The notes under the pieces are model-generated. The model saw only the letters and a list, made by a program, of their open reading frames with translations, did not search any database and had not been told where the DNA came from. DNA of 64,000 bases from Astropecten irregularis (lineage: Eukaryota > Echinodermata > Asteroidea > Paxillosida > Astropectinidae): NCBI GenBank assembly GCA_963971285.1, contig OZ020248.1:25657764-25721763 (forward strand), in the 5' to 3' direction. Below are positions 1 through 11,524 of the stretch, piece by piece (position 1 is the first letter of the stretch; each line of letters opens with the position of its first letter). Made by a program: the position numbers and the translations under genes.

Positions 1-136
1 TCGTCAAATAATTTGAGGTGAATCCGGTTCATATAGATTCAGAAAGGTAAACTATGCTAACAATGTATAACTGCTGGATTGTGGTGGCATGTTTTGTTTG
101 TCTGTTTTGTTGGTCTTTTTTTCTTCTTATTGTTAA

Positions 137-493
137 AGGTACAGTACAGGATTGGTAACATATACCCAAACAGAAATGTTCACAGATTTACGTATAACTA
201 TAGCAGGATATGAAGATGGTGCTGGTAGAAACATATACTGTTAAAATATTATTTCCGCCTGAAATACTGTTTTTAACCAGAAATTAGTAAAGCAAAGACC
301 GAAACAGTTTCGATCTCGGGGTAAGATCAAAACCATTCTTTCATTTGTGTTTTATAAGAAGAATTGAGTCCGGTTTTCTCGTGAGTCCCGTATGGGACTG
401 GAAATTTCACAAATGACTGTTACTGTATCTGTCTGGATATTTTGGCAAACTTATCTGCATTCATTTGTCAAAAACCAAAGTATGATATTACCT
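137..493. repeat. TTAA-flanked MITE-like element, copy 1
   Basis: The 357-bp element is flanked on both sides by TTAA (133-136 and 494-497). It begins AGGTACAGTACAGG and ends TATGATATTACCT. Related copies, each beginning AGG(Y)A next to TTAA and sharing an internal stretch around GGTAGAAACATACCGTTAA, lie at 4077, 15522, 19921, 17489 and 22491. TTAA duplication is typical of piggyBac-like elements; no transposase is present. Confidence 0.65.
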
Positions 494-497
494 TTAA

Positions 498-1768
498 AGT
501 ATATGACAACACAATCTATTCATTTCTTTTTTTCTTTATATAATGGAAAGCTTAAAGCTACAACGTTTACATTGGGATTAGATTGAACTTTGTTTTATGC
601 AAAATATTTGGTGCCCCAAAGCCCCTGCACGTTTTTGATCGACTTAATTGAGATTGTTTAGACTTGTCAGAAGTTAATAACTTTTGCGCAAGTTATTGAC
701 AAAAAGTTATTCCAAATTATCATACATGTCGAATTGGGTCTATAGTTAGGCCTACACCCTATAAGTTACAACTTACAAGTAGTATTGGGCCTAAGCCACA
801 TGTAGAGACTTATGGTTATTGCGTTCAATCGTGGAGGAATATTTCTACATGTGTGTTTAATAGTCCTTCATGGTTCAATAATGAAGAGGCGAAAAATTTT
901 GAGTTTTATTTCGCTATTGGTTTGTAATTTTCAGGATAACTAATGTACAAACGCTAAGCTATAACTCATGGTTAACTGTAGCTCTTTCTGATGTGAGAAG
1001 TGTTTACAAAGGGTAGAATGGTAGTTATTATCAGCGTAGCCGCAATGTACATTGTTTGCATTCACTTACGATTACATATAAAAAGTAGTGCGCAGTTAGC
1101 TTTTGTTATGTAATCTGAAATTTTGTCTACGAATTTCTTTTTGCGACTTGCCTTTTTTTTAAAGCATTTTTCAGTAGCCCTACCAGTACTGCTCGGTACT
1201 GCTAGATAATGAAATTAAGTCTTCAGAAAAAGGTTATATTTTAGACCTTTTATAGTTGTCCAGTTACCGGTGATGGGTAAAAATGTGGTCGTTACTTTTT
1301 AAACACTTCCTGGTTAGTGTGTGATGCAACACTACAAGTGCCCGTATACAACACGACAAATGTAGGATAGGTTGTTTTGCTTCATTATGTTTAATCACTC
1401 AGCTGCACAGTTGAGATTTTTAAAAATGGCAGTTGCTCAAGAAGCATGTGTTTGAGTTGTGGAAGGGGGAAGAACTCATTTGAAATAATTATTTTCAGAC
1501 CAAGCATAGAGAAAGTTTGCTCTGTGCTTCAAGCAACATTATAGAGCTTCACACAAAGACAATAAAATTAACCATACATTCTTAATTGAGTTATCATGTA
1601 GGCCTACATTATGTCTTGCTTAGAGTCTGTGAAAACTTGGAAGCATTTTTACGAAGAAAACAAAATTCTTCAGTTCGGTCTCAAAGGTTTTTGTGTACTT
1701 TTTGCCTGTTGCTTTCCAAAACTACTTTTAAACTTGGAGAAAACATTCCTAAATGACGTGTGACTTAC
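498..1768. other. Non-coding stretch, nothing recognised
   Basis: AT-rich sequence with no credible exon on either strand and no clear inverted repeat. It lies downstream of the Reeler-like first exon, so it is probably the start of that gene's first intron (inference). Confidence 0.5.
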
Positions 1769-1994
1769 CGTTAACGGTTTGTGTTCGTCTGTAGACATTC
1801 GTGTTAGTATTTGTCAAACGGACAGTGAATGGGTTGGTGTCTGCAGGCCGAGGTTCGTCACCGTGGACCGGGAGCATATCCAGGCAGGAGGTCTCAGTGG
1901 CACCGCTGTTGAAGGCCCAAGTTCGGCCGAGCAGTGCCAAGAGGAACAGTACCCTGAAGATGACCATCGATCGCATCCTTGTTACACCTGCCAT
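1769..1994 (-). CDS. First coding exon of a secreted Reeler-domain-like protein (partial)
   Basis: The start is the ATG at 1992-1994; the upstream frame offers only a TTG. The 75 codons begin MAGVTRMRSM and are followed by a hydrophobic core (VIFRVLFLLALLG) and a likely cleavage site near TWA-FN, so a signal peptide is visible. The mature start contains SCLDMLPVHG and then NPFTVRLTN and VYRRTQTVN, which resembles the start of a Reeler domain (Cys, x2-3, Pro-x-His-Gly, then Pro-Tyr/Phe-Thr). The exon ends in phase 1 at a strong GTAAGT donor (1763-1768). Reeler domains occur in reelin, in ferric-chelate-reductase-like proteins with DOMON and cytochrome b561 parts, and in insect defence proteins; this exon alone cannot separate them. 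Later exons were not found in bases 1-1768 and are probably beyond the left edge. The signal peptide is firm; the family call rests on about 40 residues. Confidence 0.6.
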
Positions 1995-2814
1995 GTCTAC
2001 CACGATCAACGTGGGACGACGTTTGCCGTTTAACTATCAGAGCACAATTACGATCATACCTCGGTCAGGAAATAAAACACTCCAAAACAGGAAACAAACA
2101 ACACCACACCCCTTGCAGTTCCCACAGCGTATATCAAAATGAAGTTGAAAAACACCGATCCCTGTAAAAAATTACACCATGGAGTTAAACAGATGAAGTA
2201 TATCCATTCCAGAAGAAACGATCACAACTTATAATCTCCTTTAGCAAACCACAATTTAACTTCCCAACGTTCTCTGTGAAAATTTGCTGAAAATGTCTTT
2301 CCAAGTTTCCCCGTCCTAAATTCTGACAACCTGTCTATACGTGTGTAGTATACTACTACTAGGAGAGAGTGATTCACCTGTATAGGTATTGTAACAGCCC
2401 AAAGTGGCCTCCACATTCGACAGAGAAGATGTTTTTGTCATGCTAATGACGGAACACAAAAGACATTCACTGAGCCGTGTAGTCAAGAGGGTCACGGGCT
2501 TACCCTCGCGTGAAGTAAATTTTATGAAATAGCCCAAACAGTAGGCCTAAACCATTTTGGCTTTAGCACGTATATAAAGCGGCAACAATAGGAAATTTGC
2601 CGATCGCCAAATACTTCAAATAGTTTCCATTTGTTCTTTTTTTTTTACTCCGCAAGATTCTTTTCCAGTAAAGAGAGAAATATTGAACTATAATATTTTG
2701 CAATGTATTGAATGTTTTGTCACCGAGCACGGTATGTGTGCATATCGTGAGCTTATTGAATAATAAATACAAGTACTGCTGCAAACAATATACTCAGCAA
2801 CCAAAATAATGAGC
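1995..2814. promoter_or_regulatory. Upstream region of the Reeler-like gene
   Basis: This is the 5' flank of the exon at 1769-1994 and should hold its promoter and 5' UTR. I see no TATA box at a convincing distance and no repeat. Short open frames here look like chance. Confidence 0.3.
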
Positions 2815-2932
2815 AGGAGTCGATTTCACCAAACTCGCCGTATTAACAATCGCATGAGATTTGATGCAATACGATGGATTATCCTTTAACTGGGGTTACG
2901 ATCGATCGTAGGGCTTTGCGAAATCGACCCCT
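2815..2932. repeat. Palindromic MITE, GGGTCGATTTCAC family
   Basis: The left end AGGAGTCGATTTCACCAAAC mirrors the right end TTTGCGAAATCGACCCCT. An internal GTTACGATCGATCGTAGGG block recurs in the elements at 6232 and 54836. Short, non-coding. Confidence 0.6.
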
Positions 2933-2949
2933 GAATTATATAAAATTCT

Positions 2950-3222
2950 TGGAGTTTAAGAGGATCTGACGTTTCGATCCCAGCAGGGTCTTTCTCAAAC
3001 TTTTTCAATGGCTAAAAAGACACTCAGTGAGGAAGAATCCTTCTATGATCGAAACGTCGGGCCCTCCTAACTCTGGGCTAATTTTTGAGAAAGATCTTGC
3101 TATAAAGATCGAAACGTTAGGCCCTATTGACTCTGAGCGGCCATTTGAGAAAGATCCAGCTAGGATCAAAACGTCAGGCCCTCTATAAGGATCCAGCTAG
3201 GATCGAAACGTCAAGCCCTCCT
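2950..3222. repeat. Cluster of GATCGAAACGTCAGGCCCT motif units
   Basis: The motif, roughly AGGATCGAAACGTCAGGCCC followed by TCCTAACTC, occurs here about four times in both orientations together with 'gagaaagatcctgct'. Single or paired copies recur at 3941-3995, 11432-11524, 49699-49731, 51307-51355 and 55074-55122. It looks like the terminal repeat of an abundant element that has collapsed into a local array. Confidence 0.5.
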
Positions 3223-3548
3223 AACACCAAGCACATGAGTCATGACTGATAAAGATTTATACAAATGAAGTGAAATACAAGAGAAATTAACATTTCATTA
3301 TGATGGGAAACCACATTATTTAATACAACAATTAAAAAGAATCCATTATTACAGAATCCTCGACAAACGTCGGCAAACTACTCCAGCTGCGAAGGAAAAT
3401 GTGAGGTGTCATTTTTAGGTCAAGATTTGTAGCAAAAATTAATGTGATGAAAATTCAGCCTACCAATTTGGCCGGTATTTAAATGAATATTATGAGTTGC
3501 AACCAATATTAAGACAAAGAAACACTTCATAAAAAACAGTCAGCCATT

Positions 3549-3771
3549 GGACCTAAAGAAATGAAGCTTGAGGCTAGGCTTTGGATTTATTTTGCTACCG
3601 CCATTTTGTGTCCAAAATGAAATGAAGGGCTTGAGATACATGGCGAAGCTGGAGCCTTTCTTCTGCTTCGTCGGGTGGCCAGATCCCTTTGTTTCGTTTG
3701 GTGGGTCTCAAATGGCGGTGGTGAAATAAGTCCCAAGCCTACCCTCAAGCCTGGTTTCGTTAAAAGGCCCC
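3549..3771. repeat. TIR element, AAGCCTGGTTTCGT family, copy 1
   Basis: The left end (GAAGCTTGAGGCTAGGCTTTG) and right end (CAAGCCTACCCTCAAGCCTG) are inverted copies, and the inner arms CTACCGCCATTTTGTG and CAAATGGCGGTGGTG are also inverted. Other copies are at 11013-11246 and about 37600-37803, with a right-end fragment at 58175-58208. No coding sequence. Confidence 0.6.
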
Positions 3772-4076
3772 CAGTCTTCCAAGATTCTAAGGATGACCAG
3801 CCCAGTGTGTGTAGTCTGTCCTTGTACTCATACTTACAAGTAATAAACTGCTGCGAACTGCTCATCAACGGAAATTGTCTGATAATGCCTAGAGTTACGA
3901 GGGCCTATAACTACCATCCTGATAGTTTAAATAAACTTTTCTCAAAGCCTTTGAAAAAGATCCTGCTATAGGATCAAAACGACAGGCCCTCCTAACTCAC
4001 ATAGCATTATAATATCTGGTCATTATTTGGGTTGATGGGCTGTTTGCAGCAGTTTATTACTTAGTAAACAAGTTAA

Positions 4077-4459
4077 AAGGTACTGTACTATCATATTTTG
4101 GTAGCATACCGAAACAGAAATCTTCACAGATTTACCTGCAACTTACAGGGTATAATTAAAGATGGTGATGGTAGAAACATACCGTTCACATTTTTCTGCC
4201 TGAAATGCTGTATTTATCACGAATAGAGTAAAACCAATGACCAAAAACAACTTTTTGATCTTTAAAAGATCACAAATAACCGTGACAAGATTATCTTTTT
4301 AAAGATTTTTTCTTACTGTGGCCGTTTTTCACTGGTTTTTTTTCTTCAAAAAGTGGGCACCGTATAAGTCTGAAACTTTCACAGATTACTGTTATTGTAT
4401 CTTCCTTGATATGTTTGCCCATGAATCTGCATTTTGACAAAAAAAGTATGCTATTACCT
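4077..4459. repeat. TTAA-flanked MITE-like element, copy 2
   Basis: Flanked by TTAA at 4073-4076 and 4460-4463. It starts AAGGTACTGTACTATCATA and ends GTATGCTATTACCTT. Internal similarity to copy 1 includes the 'gatggtgatggtagaaacataccgtt' region. Confidence 0.65.
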
Positions 4460-5844
4460 TTAAATTAAATTCATGGTAATTTTGTATTGTGATCGACTAC
4501 CAACGCCTTCAACAAAACCTCCCATGAGTGATTGCTATAAACCTAAATCTCAACGCATGATTTTCATAACCACAATTATTCAGAGGTGGTTTATATTGTG
4601 CAAAGGTCGATGCAGTTTTCGTTGGTATGATGTGTTACCGTACAAAAGTACCGACAAACCACTTACAAATTACGGGAATGGAATGCCATGGGCACACTCC
4701 AAACAATCACTTGTGATTTTGACCATTCCACGGCTGAATGGTTCTTTTCTCGAGTTGGTTCATGGAAAAATCGCACTTCATTTATACCAAGGGGTCACGT
4801 ATTTCTATGGTAATTCAGTGACTTTGTAATTCATATGGCACGGTGTTTTCTATATGCCATTATTATGGTGCTATTTTAATCGGAAGTACACGTAACACGT
4901 ACTGTATATACAGCACATAATCGCCCTAATTCCTTTGGCATAACGCTCAAAAGTACGACCACTCAACCGTTAAAAAATTTATACTTTTTTTTAGTTAAGG
5001 TCAAATCCAGGACGGAATTTTGACTCTAATGCGGGTTCGTTTCGCCAACAAATGGCATTATTTTGTGAAAGTGCCCGTAGGCCTGAATTCGTTATATTAG
5101 TGAACTTTTCATAATCGTCGAATGAAAAAACGCACCGATTTATTGTCGTTCAATATTATAATAGAGCACAATAAGCCCACGTGGAAAATAAGTTATACAG
5201 CAATAACGGAATTAAGAGCCTTGTTCTCCGTCACCCAAGTGCTAACGAATGCTTGGAGGGGGAGCTCTGCTTTCTCGTTCAAAACCCAAAGATCCTAAAG
5301 CCTGTTCAAAACCGAGTATCTACTTCCAAGCCGTATAGCTAAAGCCCAAAAGCCTCTATTTTGATACCCGAATTTACTTCAAAATGATGTAAGAATTGGA
5401 GCCAGAGCCGGAGCCAAGTTTCGAAAAGCCCACAAGAGACGATCCGACGGTACGACATGCCACCCGCCATTACTGCGGTGTCTCCGCTCGCCTTTTGTGT
5501 GGCAACGAAAGAATTTACCCGCTACACACTATACTGCAGGGTGTACGTCCCCTGATACACCGCAGGGTCAATTACATGAATCGCAAGTCGGATTCGATTG
5601 TATAGGCCTACAGGCCGACCGATATGGACACATACAACTGATAATTGGGTCGATGTTTTTTAAAATTCCAATAAAAAACAACCCCCTTGACATGTAGACG
5701 ACCCTTATTGCACAAAGGTTCAAAACTTTTCCCTTTTTGGAAATGTCACAGCAACACTTAACAAAATGGCCACGTACGATAATCAGCGTATGAAAATACA
5801 GCCTCTTGAGGGCGCCCTGTTGATGTGATGTGGCTTTCTGCGAA
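4460..5844. other. Intergenic stretch with a degenerate (GGCTCA)-family remnant
   Basis: No exon is supported. Bases about 5270-5432 contain a decayed copy of the (GGCTCA)n TIR element ('ggagccagagccggagcc', plus the 'agcctctattttgatacc' inner block also seen at 59090). The 118-codon open frame at 4473-4829 has no recognisable feature. Confidence 0.45.
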
Positions 5845-5889
5845 GGGGTGGGGTTGGGGTGGGGTCGGGGTCGGGTCGGGTTGGGGTGT
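5845..5889 (+). repeat. G-run tract, possible G-quadruplex
   Basis: More than eight runs of three or four G separated by single T, C or TT lie on the plus strand, from GGGGTGGGGTTGGGGTGGGG into GGTCGGGTCGGG. It begins 7 bases beyond the predicted NLR stop codon, so it would be a C-rich stretch of that gene's 3' UTR. Confidence 0.6.
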
Positions 5890-5896
5890 GAGAGGG

Positions 5897-8800
5897 TCAC
5901 ACCCAGAGGCTCAGAAACGTCTTCTCTGCTTCCTTGGATACCTTCTTGACTTCTTCATCTTCTGGGAGGCAAGAACGAGAGAACCTATACGGGAGCAAGA
6001 AGAAAACCACAAGTTACCAAGATGGTTTGAAAAACCAAGAGCCATTAAATAAGGGTAGATAAATTCTTCTGGTTTTGATCTGCTAGCCTTTGGTGGTCAG
6101 TTTTCGAAATATTCAGGAGAAATTGTTTTGTTTTCTCTTTACATGTGACTTGCGAGTCCCTTTCTTCGATTCAAACTTTATTGCCCGAGTTGGGGCAAAG
6201 TACAAGAAAATTCATTTCATCTGAGAGGTCAGGGGTCGATTTCACGAAGCCCTATACGATTGATCGTAACTCGAGTTACGATGGATTAGCCATCAGGAAC
6301 GTAAGGCAGCAATGCATCATATTAAGTTCTATACGATTGATAGAAAATTACGATGAGTTTGGTGAAATCGATCCCTGGTCTAATGATACAGATTACGGAG
6401 ACAAGAACCAGAGGCTGCTACATGAGCCTATAGGGCTGATTTCACGAAGCACTAAGATTTATCTTAATTCGTGAATCAATCTTAGTTGCTAAGCAAAGTG
6501 TGACGTCACAATATAAATAACTATGGTAACATTTCCAAAGATTAATCTTAGTGTTTCGTGAAATCGGCCACTGAATTGGTAGACCACCACCTACCTGAAT
6601 GTCTTTAGAGACTTGTGCTTTCCACAACAACTGACCATCTTCAAGAAGTCATCTGGCAGCATTTTCGTGTACAGGATGCTCAAGAAGGTTATCTCCTCCA
6701 GCTTGTCCAGTTCTGTGGTGAATACGTCGACTGTGTCTGATGTGCACATTGAGTCCTCTCCGGGGTTGGGCGATGATTTCCCAGATATTCTCAGGTCCAG
6801 CAAATGAGACAGGCTCGCCAACGCCAGGGCAGCGTGGTATATCACCCTGTCCGGGATCGGGGTGTGCACCAGGTTTAGATGGGTCAGTCCGGCGGCCACG
6901 ACCCCGATCCGGCTCGAGAACTTCGCAAGTCCGTCTTCGGTAACCGTGTGCAGGGAGAGCCTCAGCTCGGTCATGGGTCGCTGGTCGCTAAGCTGATTGC
7001 ATATGGCACGGATGAAGGCGTCATCGCTGCCCTGGTTCCTCCGCAGGTCCAGCTTGTTGAGTCTTGGATACAATTCCAGCTTCTTCATGAATGCCACCAT
7101 CGCTCCGGATGACATGTTATTATTTTCTAGTATGACGTTTTCAAGGCACTTCATTGCCGGCAGGTCTTCGACGAAACTCTCTCCGATTTGGTTTCCGGCC
7201 ACTTTCAGATATTTCAACTCTGGTGTGGAGTTTAAGGACGCCGCCAGGGGAGCAGTTTGTTCGTATTGCAGGTCATTCAGGCTTAGAGTCAGCTTCGTCA
7301 ATCTTAGGAATACACTGTCATTGATCAGGCTGATGAGTTGCTGCCAATCCTTGTCATCTGCACGGACTCCGATCAAGGACAGGTCTTGCAGCAGGCATTT
7401 CTTCACCCCAGCCAGGACGAAGCTGAGGCTGAAATCATAAACCTTCCTCCTGTTGATTTCTTGCCAGATTGGAACGACTGCGAAATAGGTCGTGTCAGGA
7501 CGGTCCGTGACGTATTTCAGTACCTTCTCCTCCTCGCCAGTGGAGAATTTCTCCCCGAGCTTAGGGAGTTTCTGGTTTGAGACGCTGTTGGCCATGAACT
7601 TCGTGATCTCATTCTCAGCTCCAGGGTAACAGTTGAGGAACTCCCGAAATTCGGTGCTCGAGTTTAACCTGTTGCAGTTCAACTCGAGTCTCTGAATTGA
7701 CAGCACTTGGCTGACGTCTGGTGGAAGGTGATCGGTTGTGGTTGAATCCGAGGTGGAAGGTTGCTGACCACTGTGGTTAAACAGATACCCGAGTGCCTTG
7801 GCCACGTAGCTGGATATCCCCACAAGGCGTACAACGCTTCCATCACCGAACAAGTCATTGAAGAGATGATTGAACCGACCTTCACCCTTACTCTCGAAGT
7901 TCAGCTGCAGACAGATTTCGATCAAGCGCTGTGTCTTCTGACAGTCCTGGAAGTGCAACTTTCCCTCCAGGTACTTTGCGATGTTCTGCCCTTGTTGGTC
8001 AACCAGTAACTTGACAACGTGCGATATGATGAGGCTAGCAGCCCTCATGCTGACACCACTGGCAAAGACGAGCACATTGGTCAGATCAAGAATTCGCTGG
8101 TGAGTACCGACCCTTTGAAGGTACGTCGTGAATGTGAGCTCGTCATCCTCATCGACTAAATGAGCCAGGTAGTTTCCCGCGCATTTCTCTTGGAGACTCT
8201 TAAGGATGAAGGATATGTTTCTTAGTGGCGGCGGGTTCTGCCCCTTCAACCCGAGACCCTCATATGACTGTGGCTGAAAGCTGGACTCTCCGTCCCTGCA
8301 AAGGAATCCAGCTCTCAACCCTTGATCAATGACTAGCTTTGGGTCGGTGCAACGAGAAAAGTCATCTTCGGAAAAGATCAGTTCCTCAACGTCGCTCCCA
8401 AACAAGCCTTCAAGGGCAACCTTCCCAAGCTCGAGAACCAAATCATCTGAAGCCGACGAGTTTGAAGCTTTGCGGGCAGAGCCACGTTTTGCTGCCGTCT
8501 TTGTCTTGTCGTGCGTAAACACGCACTCGATCAATCTGTCGAATAGCTTACCGACAGTGTTCAGCTCTCCAAAGTCCCTTCCGTCCGTCCACTTGGTCAG
8601 CTGGCAAAAGGCAGTCAGCATCAGTGGAATGGACGCTAGTTCTTCCTTCAACTGGTTCTCTTCAAGGTAGTCCAGCAACTTGTCCCCAAGTGGCTCGTTC
8701 TCACCCTTAAACACTTTGTGTACGTAATTGTCTATGTCCTCCGAGGTGAATCCTGTGACCTCTATGTGACGATAGTCGTAGTAGTCGTCTTGAAAGTCAT

Positions 8801-9897
8801 CCACTCGACTCGGTCGACTGGTGACGACGACACGAGTGTCGGCGAAACAATCACCTCTGAGCATCTTTACTATGTTACCGCAATCGTCATGGTCTAGACC
8901 TTTCCCTTTGAATTCGTCGTATCCATCCAGAAGGATGACCACGTCCTCGGGGTGATCCAGACAGAAGTCCTCGATGTCGGCTGCCGTGATCTGTCGCTCT
9001 CTTGGAAGCATGTGGCCCAGCACAGCATCTCCAAGGTCGCTGTGCTGGTCCAGCTTGCGCATCGGAAGGATGAGCACGACTGGTACGTCCCGAAGCAGCG
9101 CTCCTTCTTTACCCACGGACCAGTCGTATGCATACTTGGTCAAGAGCGTGGTCTTCCCACTGCCCGTACGGCCTCTCACCAGCACGCGCGTGCTGCAGTC
9201 CTCAGTCAGGCCTTCGTTCTCTTCGGTCAAGTCCGTGAAGATCGCGTTGTGCGACTTCAGCTTAAGTCTGACCGGAAGGTAAGCCGTTGCGACGCTGATG
9301 AGAAGTTGGACGTTGGTGAACACCTGGTCGACATGGACATAGCCGGTGGTTATCCAAGGGATGAGAGGGAGCTTGCTCATCTTACTCCTGACGAATTTCT
9401 TGAGCTTTTCGATGAGAGCATCCTTGTCCAGTCCCCGGACATTCTGAGGCTGACGTTGATCTGAAATATCTGAAACGGCAAAGTGTGGATAAAAGAAATT
9501 ATAGAGGGCGGTCTTCACAGTGTGCCTTAGCAACAATTAGTTTGATTACATAACCTCTGTTAAAACAAACAAAATCATTAAACAAAAAGCGAGCCAAACC
9601 TGGAAAGTTGGTCAACAATCCAACCAAGTCCTGGCGCTCTGCGTCTTGAAATGCTTCTCGAAGTTTCTCCTCCAACTGCGCCCGTACAATCGCCCTACTG
9701 TTCCTGAGCAGCATCTGATACGCCCTCTCGCGGGCATCATTGCGATAGTCCTCTTCCAGGTGATAGATGTCTCCCTCGGTGCAGCCCAGGCGACGGGCGA
9801 TGCGTTTCCAGTCTCGACCCAGCTCATCAGACAGTCTCCCAAGGAAGTCGTTAAGACGACGTTCGGCAGCCTGGTGCTGGTCATAGTGCCCATCCAT
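5897..9897 (-). CDS. NLR-type innate immune receptor: Death-NACHT-LRR, complete three-exon model
   Basis: The product is an intracellular pattern-recognition receptor of the STAND ATPase class; NACHT domains drive nucleotide-dependent oligomerisation and Death domains recruit adaptors. Exons are 9600-9897, 6595-9469 and 5897-5984, giving 1086 aa, and all splice phases close. The start ATG sits directly after the acceptor-like TTTTCTATTAG, so the 5' UTR is probably on another exon. Residues about 8-90 form a Death domain (DWKRIARRLG). NACHT spans about 195-370, with P-loop GRTGSGKTT near residue 200 and Walker B VVILLDGYDEF near 280. Leucine-rich repeats lie at about 787-1055 (LKYLKVAGNQIG, LNKLDLRRNQG). 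A Ser/Lys-rich linker lies near residue 430. The middle exon ends at a perfect CAG|GTAGGT donor. The last exon follows a pyrimidine tract and adds a charged 28-residue tail. An alternative acceptor 9 bases downstream would remove three residues. The family is certain; the small last exon is a prediction. Confidence 0.85.
6232..6376. repeat. Palindromic MITE, GGGTCGATTTCAC family
   Basis: Ends are AGGGGTCGATTTCACGAAG and TTTGGTGAAATCGATCCCT. Inner arms carry CTATACGATTGATCG. It lies in the second intron of the NLR gene and is related to 2815-2932 and 54836-55006. Confidence 0.65.
6433..6571. repeat. Palindromic MITE in the NLR intron, CACTAAGATT family
   Basis: The left end GGGCTGATTTCACGAAGCAC mirrors the right end GTGTTTCGTGAAATCGGCC. 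The core 'ttgctaagcaaagtgtgacgtcac' contains a TGACGTCA palindrome. The right end is only about 20 bases from the NLR splice donor. A diverged copy is at 54277-54423. Confidence 0.65.
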
Positions 9898-11012
9898 CTA
9901 ATAGAAAATGTAACGCCAGGAATTAGGATGGACCCTTGATGCTCAAATTGACCCGTGATAGACAATGAGTCCTAATTCAGAATTGTTTTTATTGATTTGT
10001 TTGACCACCCATGGTTTGACCACGAACTCGCTGCCCCAACTCCAAGCGTCAAATTTTGTAGCTCTATGTTTGAAAAACGCGGAGGTATATCCAGTCATTT
10101 TCGGCAAATGAGCGGCCAATTTCATTTTCACGCATTCGTGTTGACGTGATTTTGCCTCCTCGGTTGAAACCGTCACTCGATTTTACTTTGATGCATCCGT
10201 ATTTGTATATATAGCATTACATTCAATTCAATTCAACAGTCGTTCAGTTTAGCCATCCAAAATCGGCATTCAATTTAGCACGCTGCCAAAAGCCGTTGCG
10301 AATTTGAATTGCTATTCGAATGGAATTTTAAATTGAAAGGCATTCGTCTGACGCTTGTTTACATTTGCTTGGAAGTTAAATCGAATGACTCATTGTCAAA
10401 AATGACCGGGAAAACCTAAAATTCTACCCCAATGGGTGTGCAGACACAATAATAGTCTGGATCACGAGGAAAACCGGTTGGCTACATTTTGAACAGTATA
10501 CAAGACTGGATGGGTCCGCAACGAGACCTTTCACATTAATGATCTCTACAGTAAATATCCTGTTCACATGCAGTACAATGTATTGCAACTTTACAATCAA
10601 CAGTTGGCATAAACTCAACAGTTTGCGGCTAAATGGCAAAACGAAACCGTCAAACTGTTAGCAATTATTTAGTATAGCATATATTTCATTATTTCCTATT
10701 ATTCCACAAGACCGGAACAGAACTGCTATGTTTTGGGCGGTTATCATTTATCTTCCGTTGAGCAAAGTGTAGCTGGGAAAGATAAACAGGACGAAGTGGT
10801 ATTTGCGCAATGTAAGCCACAGACAGCTAGGGATATCCCGCGTTCTGATTCATGCGTGGTTGGATTACTGGTCGGTGTGTGACCCATAGATAACTTGGAA
10901 TATGAGTGATGGTTGATTGCTGATTAACAGATTTACTGGTTAATTATTGATAACCATCACTTTAAAGTCCTAAACTCATACAATTAAACAGCAGGATATG
11001 TGCCAAACTTAT

Positions 11013-11246
11013 GGGCCTTTATGAAACCAGGCTTGAGGCTCGGATTGGGACTTATTTCGCTACCGCTAGTATTTTAAGGCCCTATTAAAAACGAAATGAA
11101 GGAATTGGACCACCTTAATGACGAAGCCGAAGAAAGGCTCCAGCTTCGCCATGTTTCTCAAGCCCTTCCAATTCATTTGAGACACAAAATGACGATAGCA
11201 AAAGAAATCCCAAGTCTAGCCTCAAGCCTCATTTCGTAAAGGCCCT
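11013..11246. repeat. TIR element, AAGCCTGGTTTCGT family, copy 2
   Basis: It begins GGGCCTTTATGAAACCAGGC and ends GCCTCATTTCGTAAAGGCCC. Inner inverted arms contain GGGACTTATTTCGCTACCG and its partner. Same family as 3549-3771. Confidence 0.65.
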
Positions 11247-11431
11247 ATTAACTTGTTTTAGAATCTGTTTTAGGAATGAATTCGCAACTTTTTTTGGTTG
11301 GTAACTTTAAAGTTTCATATTGATATATGTCATAATATGTCATAAAGTTATTAAATACTCAAAAATCAAAATATATTCACTGCTGCAACATGTTTTTAAC
11401 CCAAACAATAACGTGAAATATATCAAATAGA

Positions 11432-11524
11432 GGGCCTGCATGACGTTTCGATCCTAGCAGGATCTTTCGCAAGAGCTAAGAGAAACTGGATCCTGCTGGG
11501 ATCGAAACGTCAGGCCCTACTAAC
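11432..11524. repeat. Inverted pair of the GATCGAAACGTCAGGCCCT motif
   Basis: GGGCCTGCATGACGTTTCG at the left is inverted as CGAAACGTCAGGCCCT at the right, around a 40-base centre. It is a minimal palindromic copy of the motif clustered at 2950-3222. Confidence 0.55.

Noticed and set aside
392..586. Open frame within a TTAA-family element
   Set aside because: It lies largely inside a repeat shared by several copies and has no domain.
4473..4829. 118-codon plus-strand frame
   Set aside because: No splice sites, domain or coding-like composition; it follows directly after a repeat.
7338..7580. Frames opposite the NLR exon
   Set aside because: They mirror the strongly supported NLR reading frame and have no features of their own.
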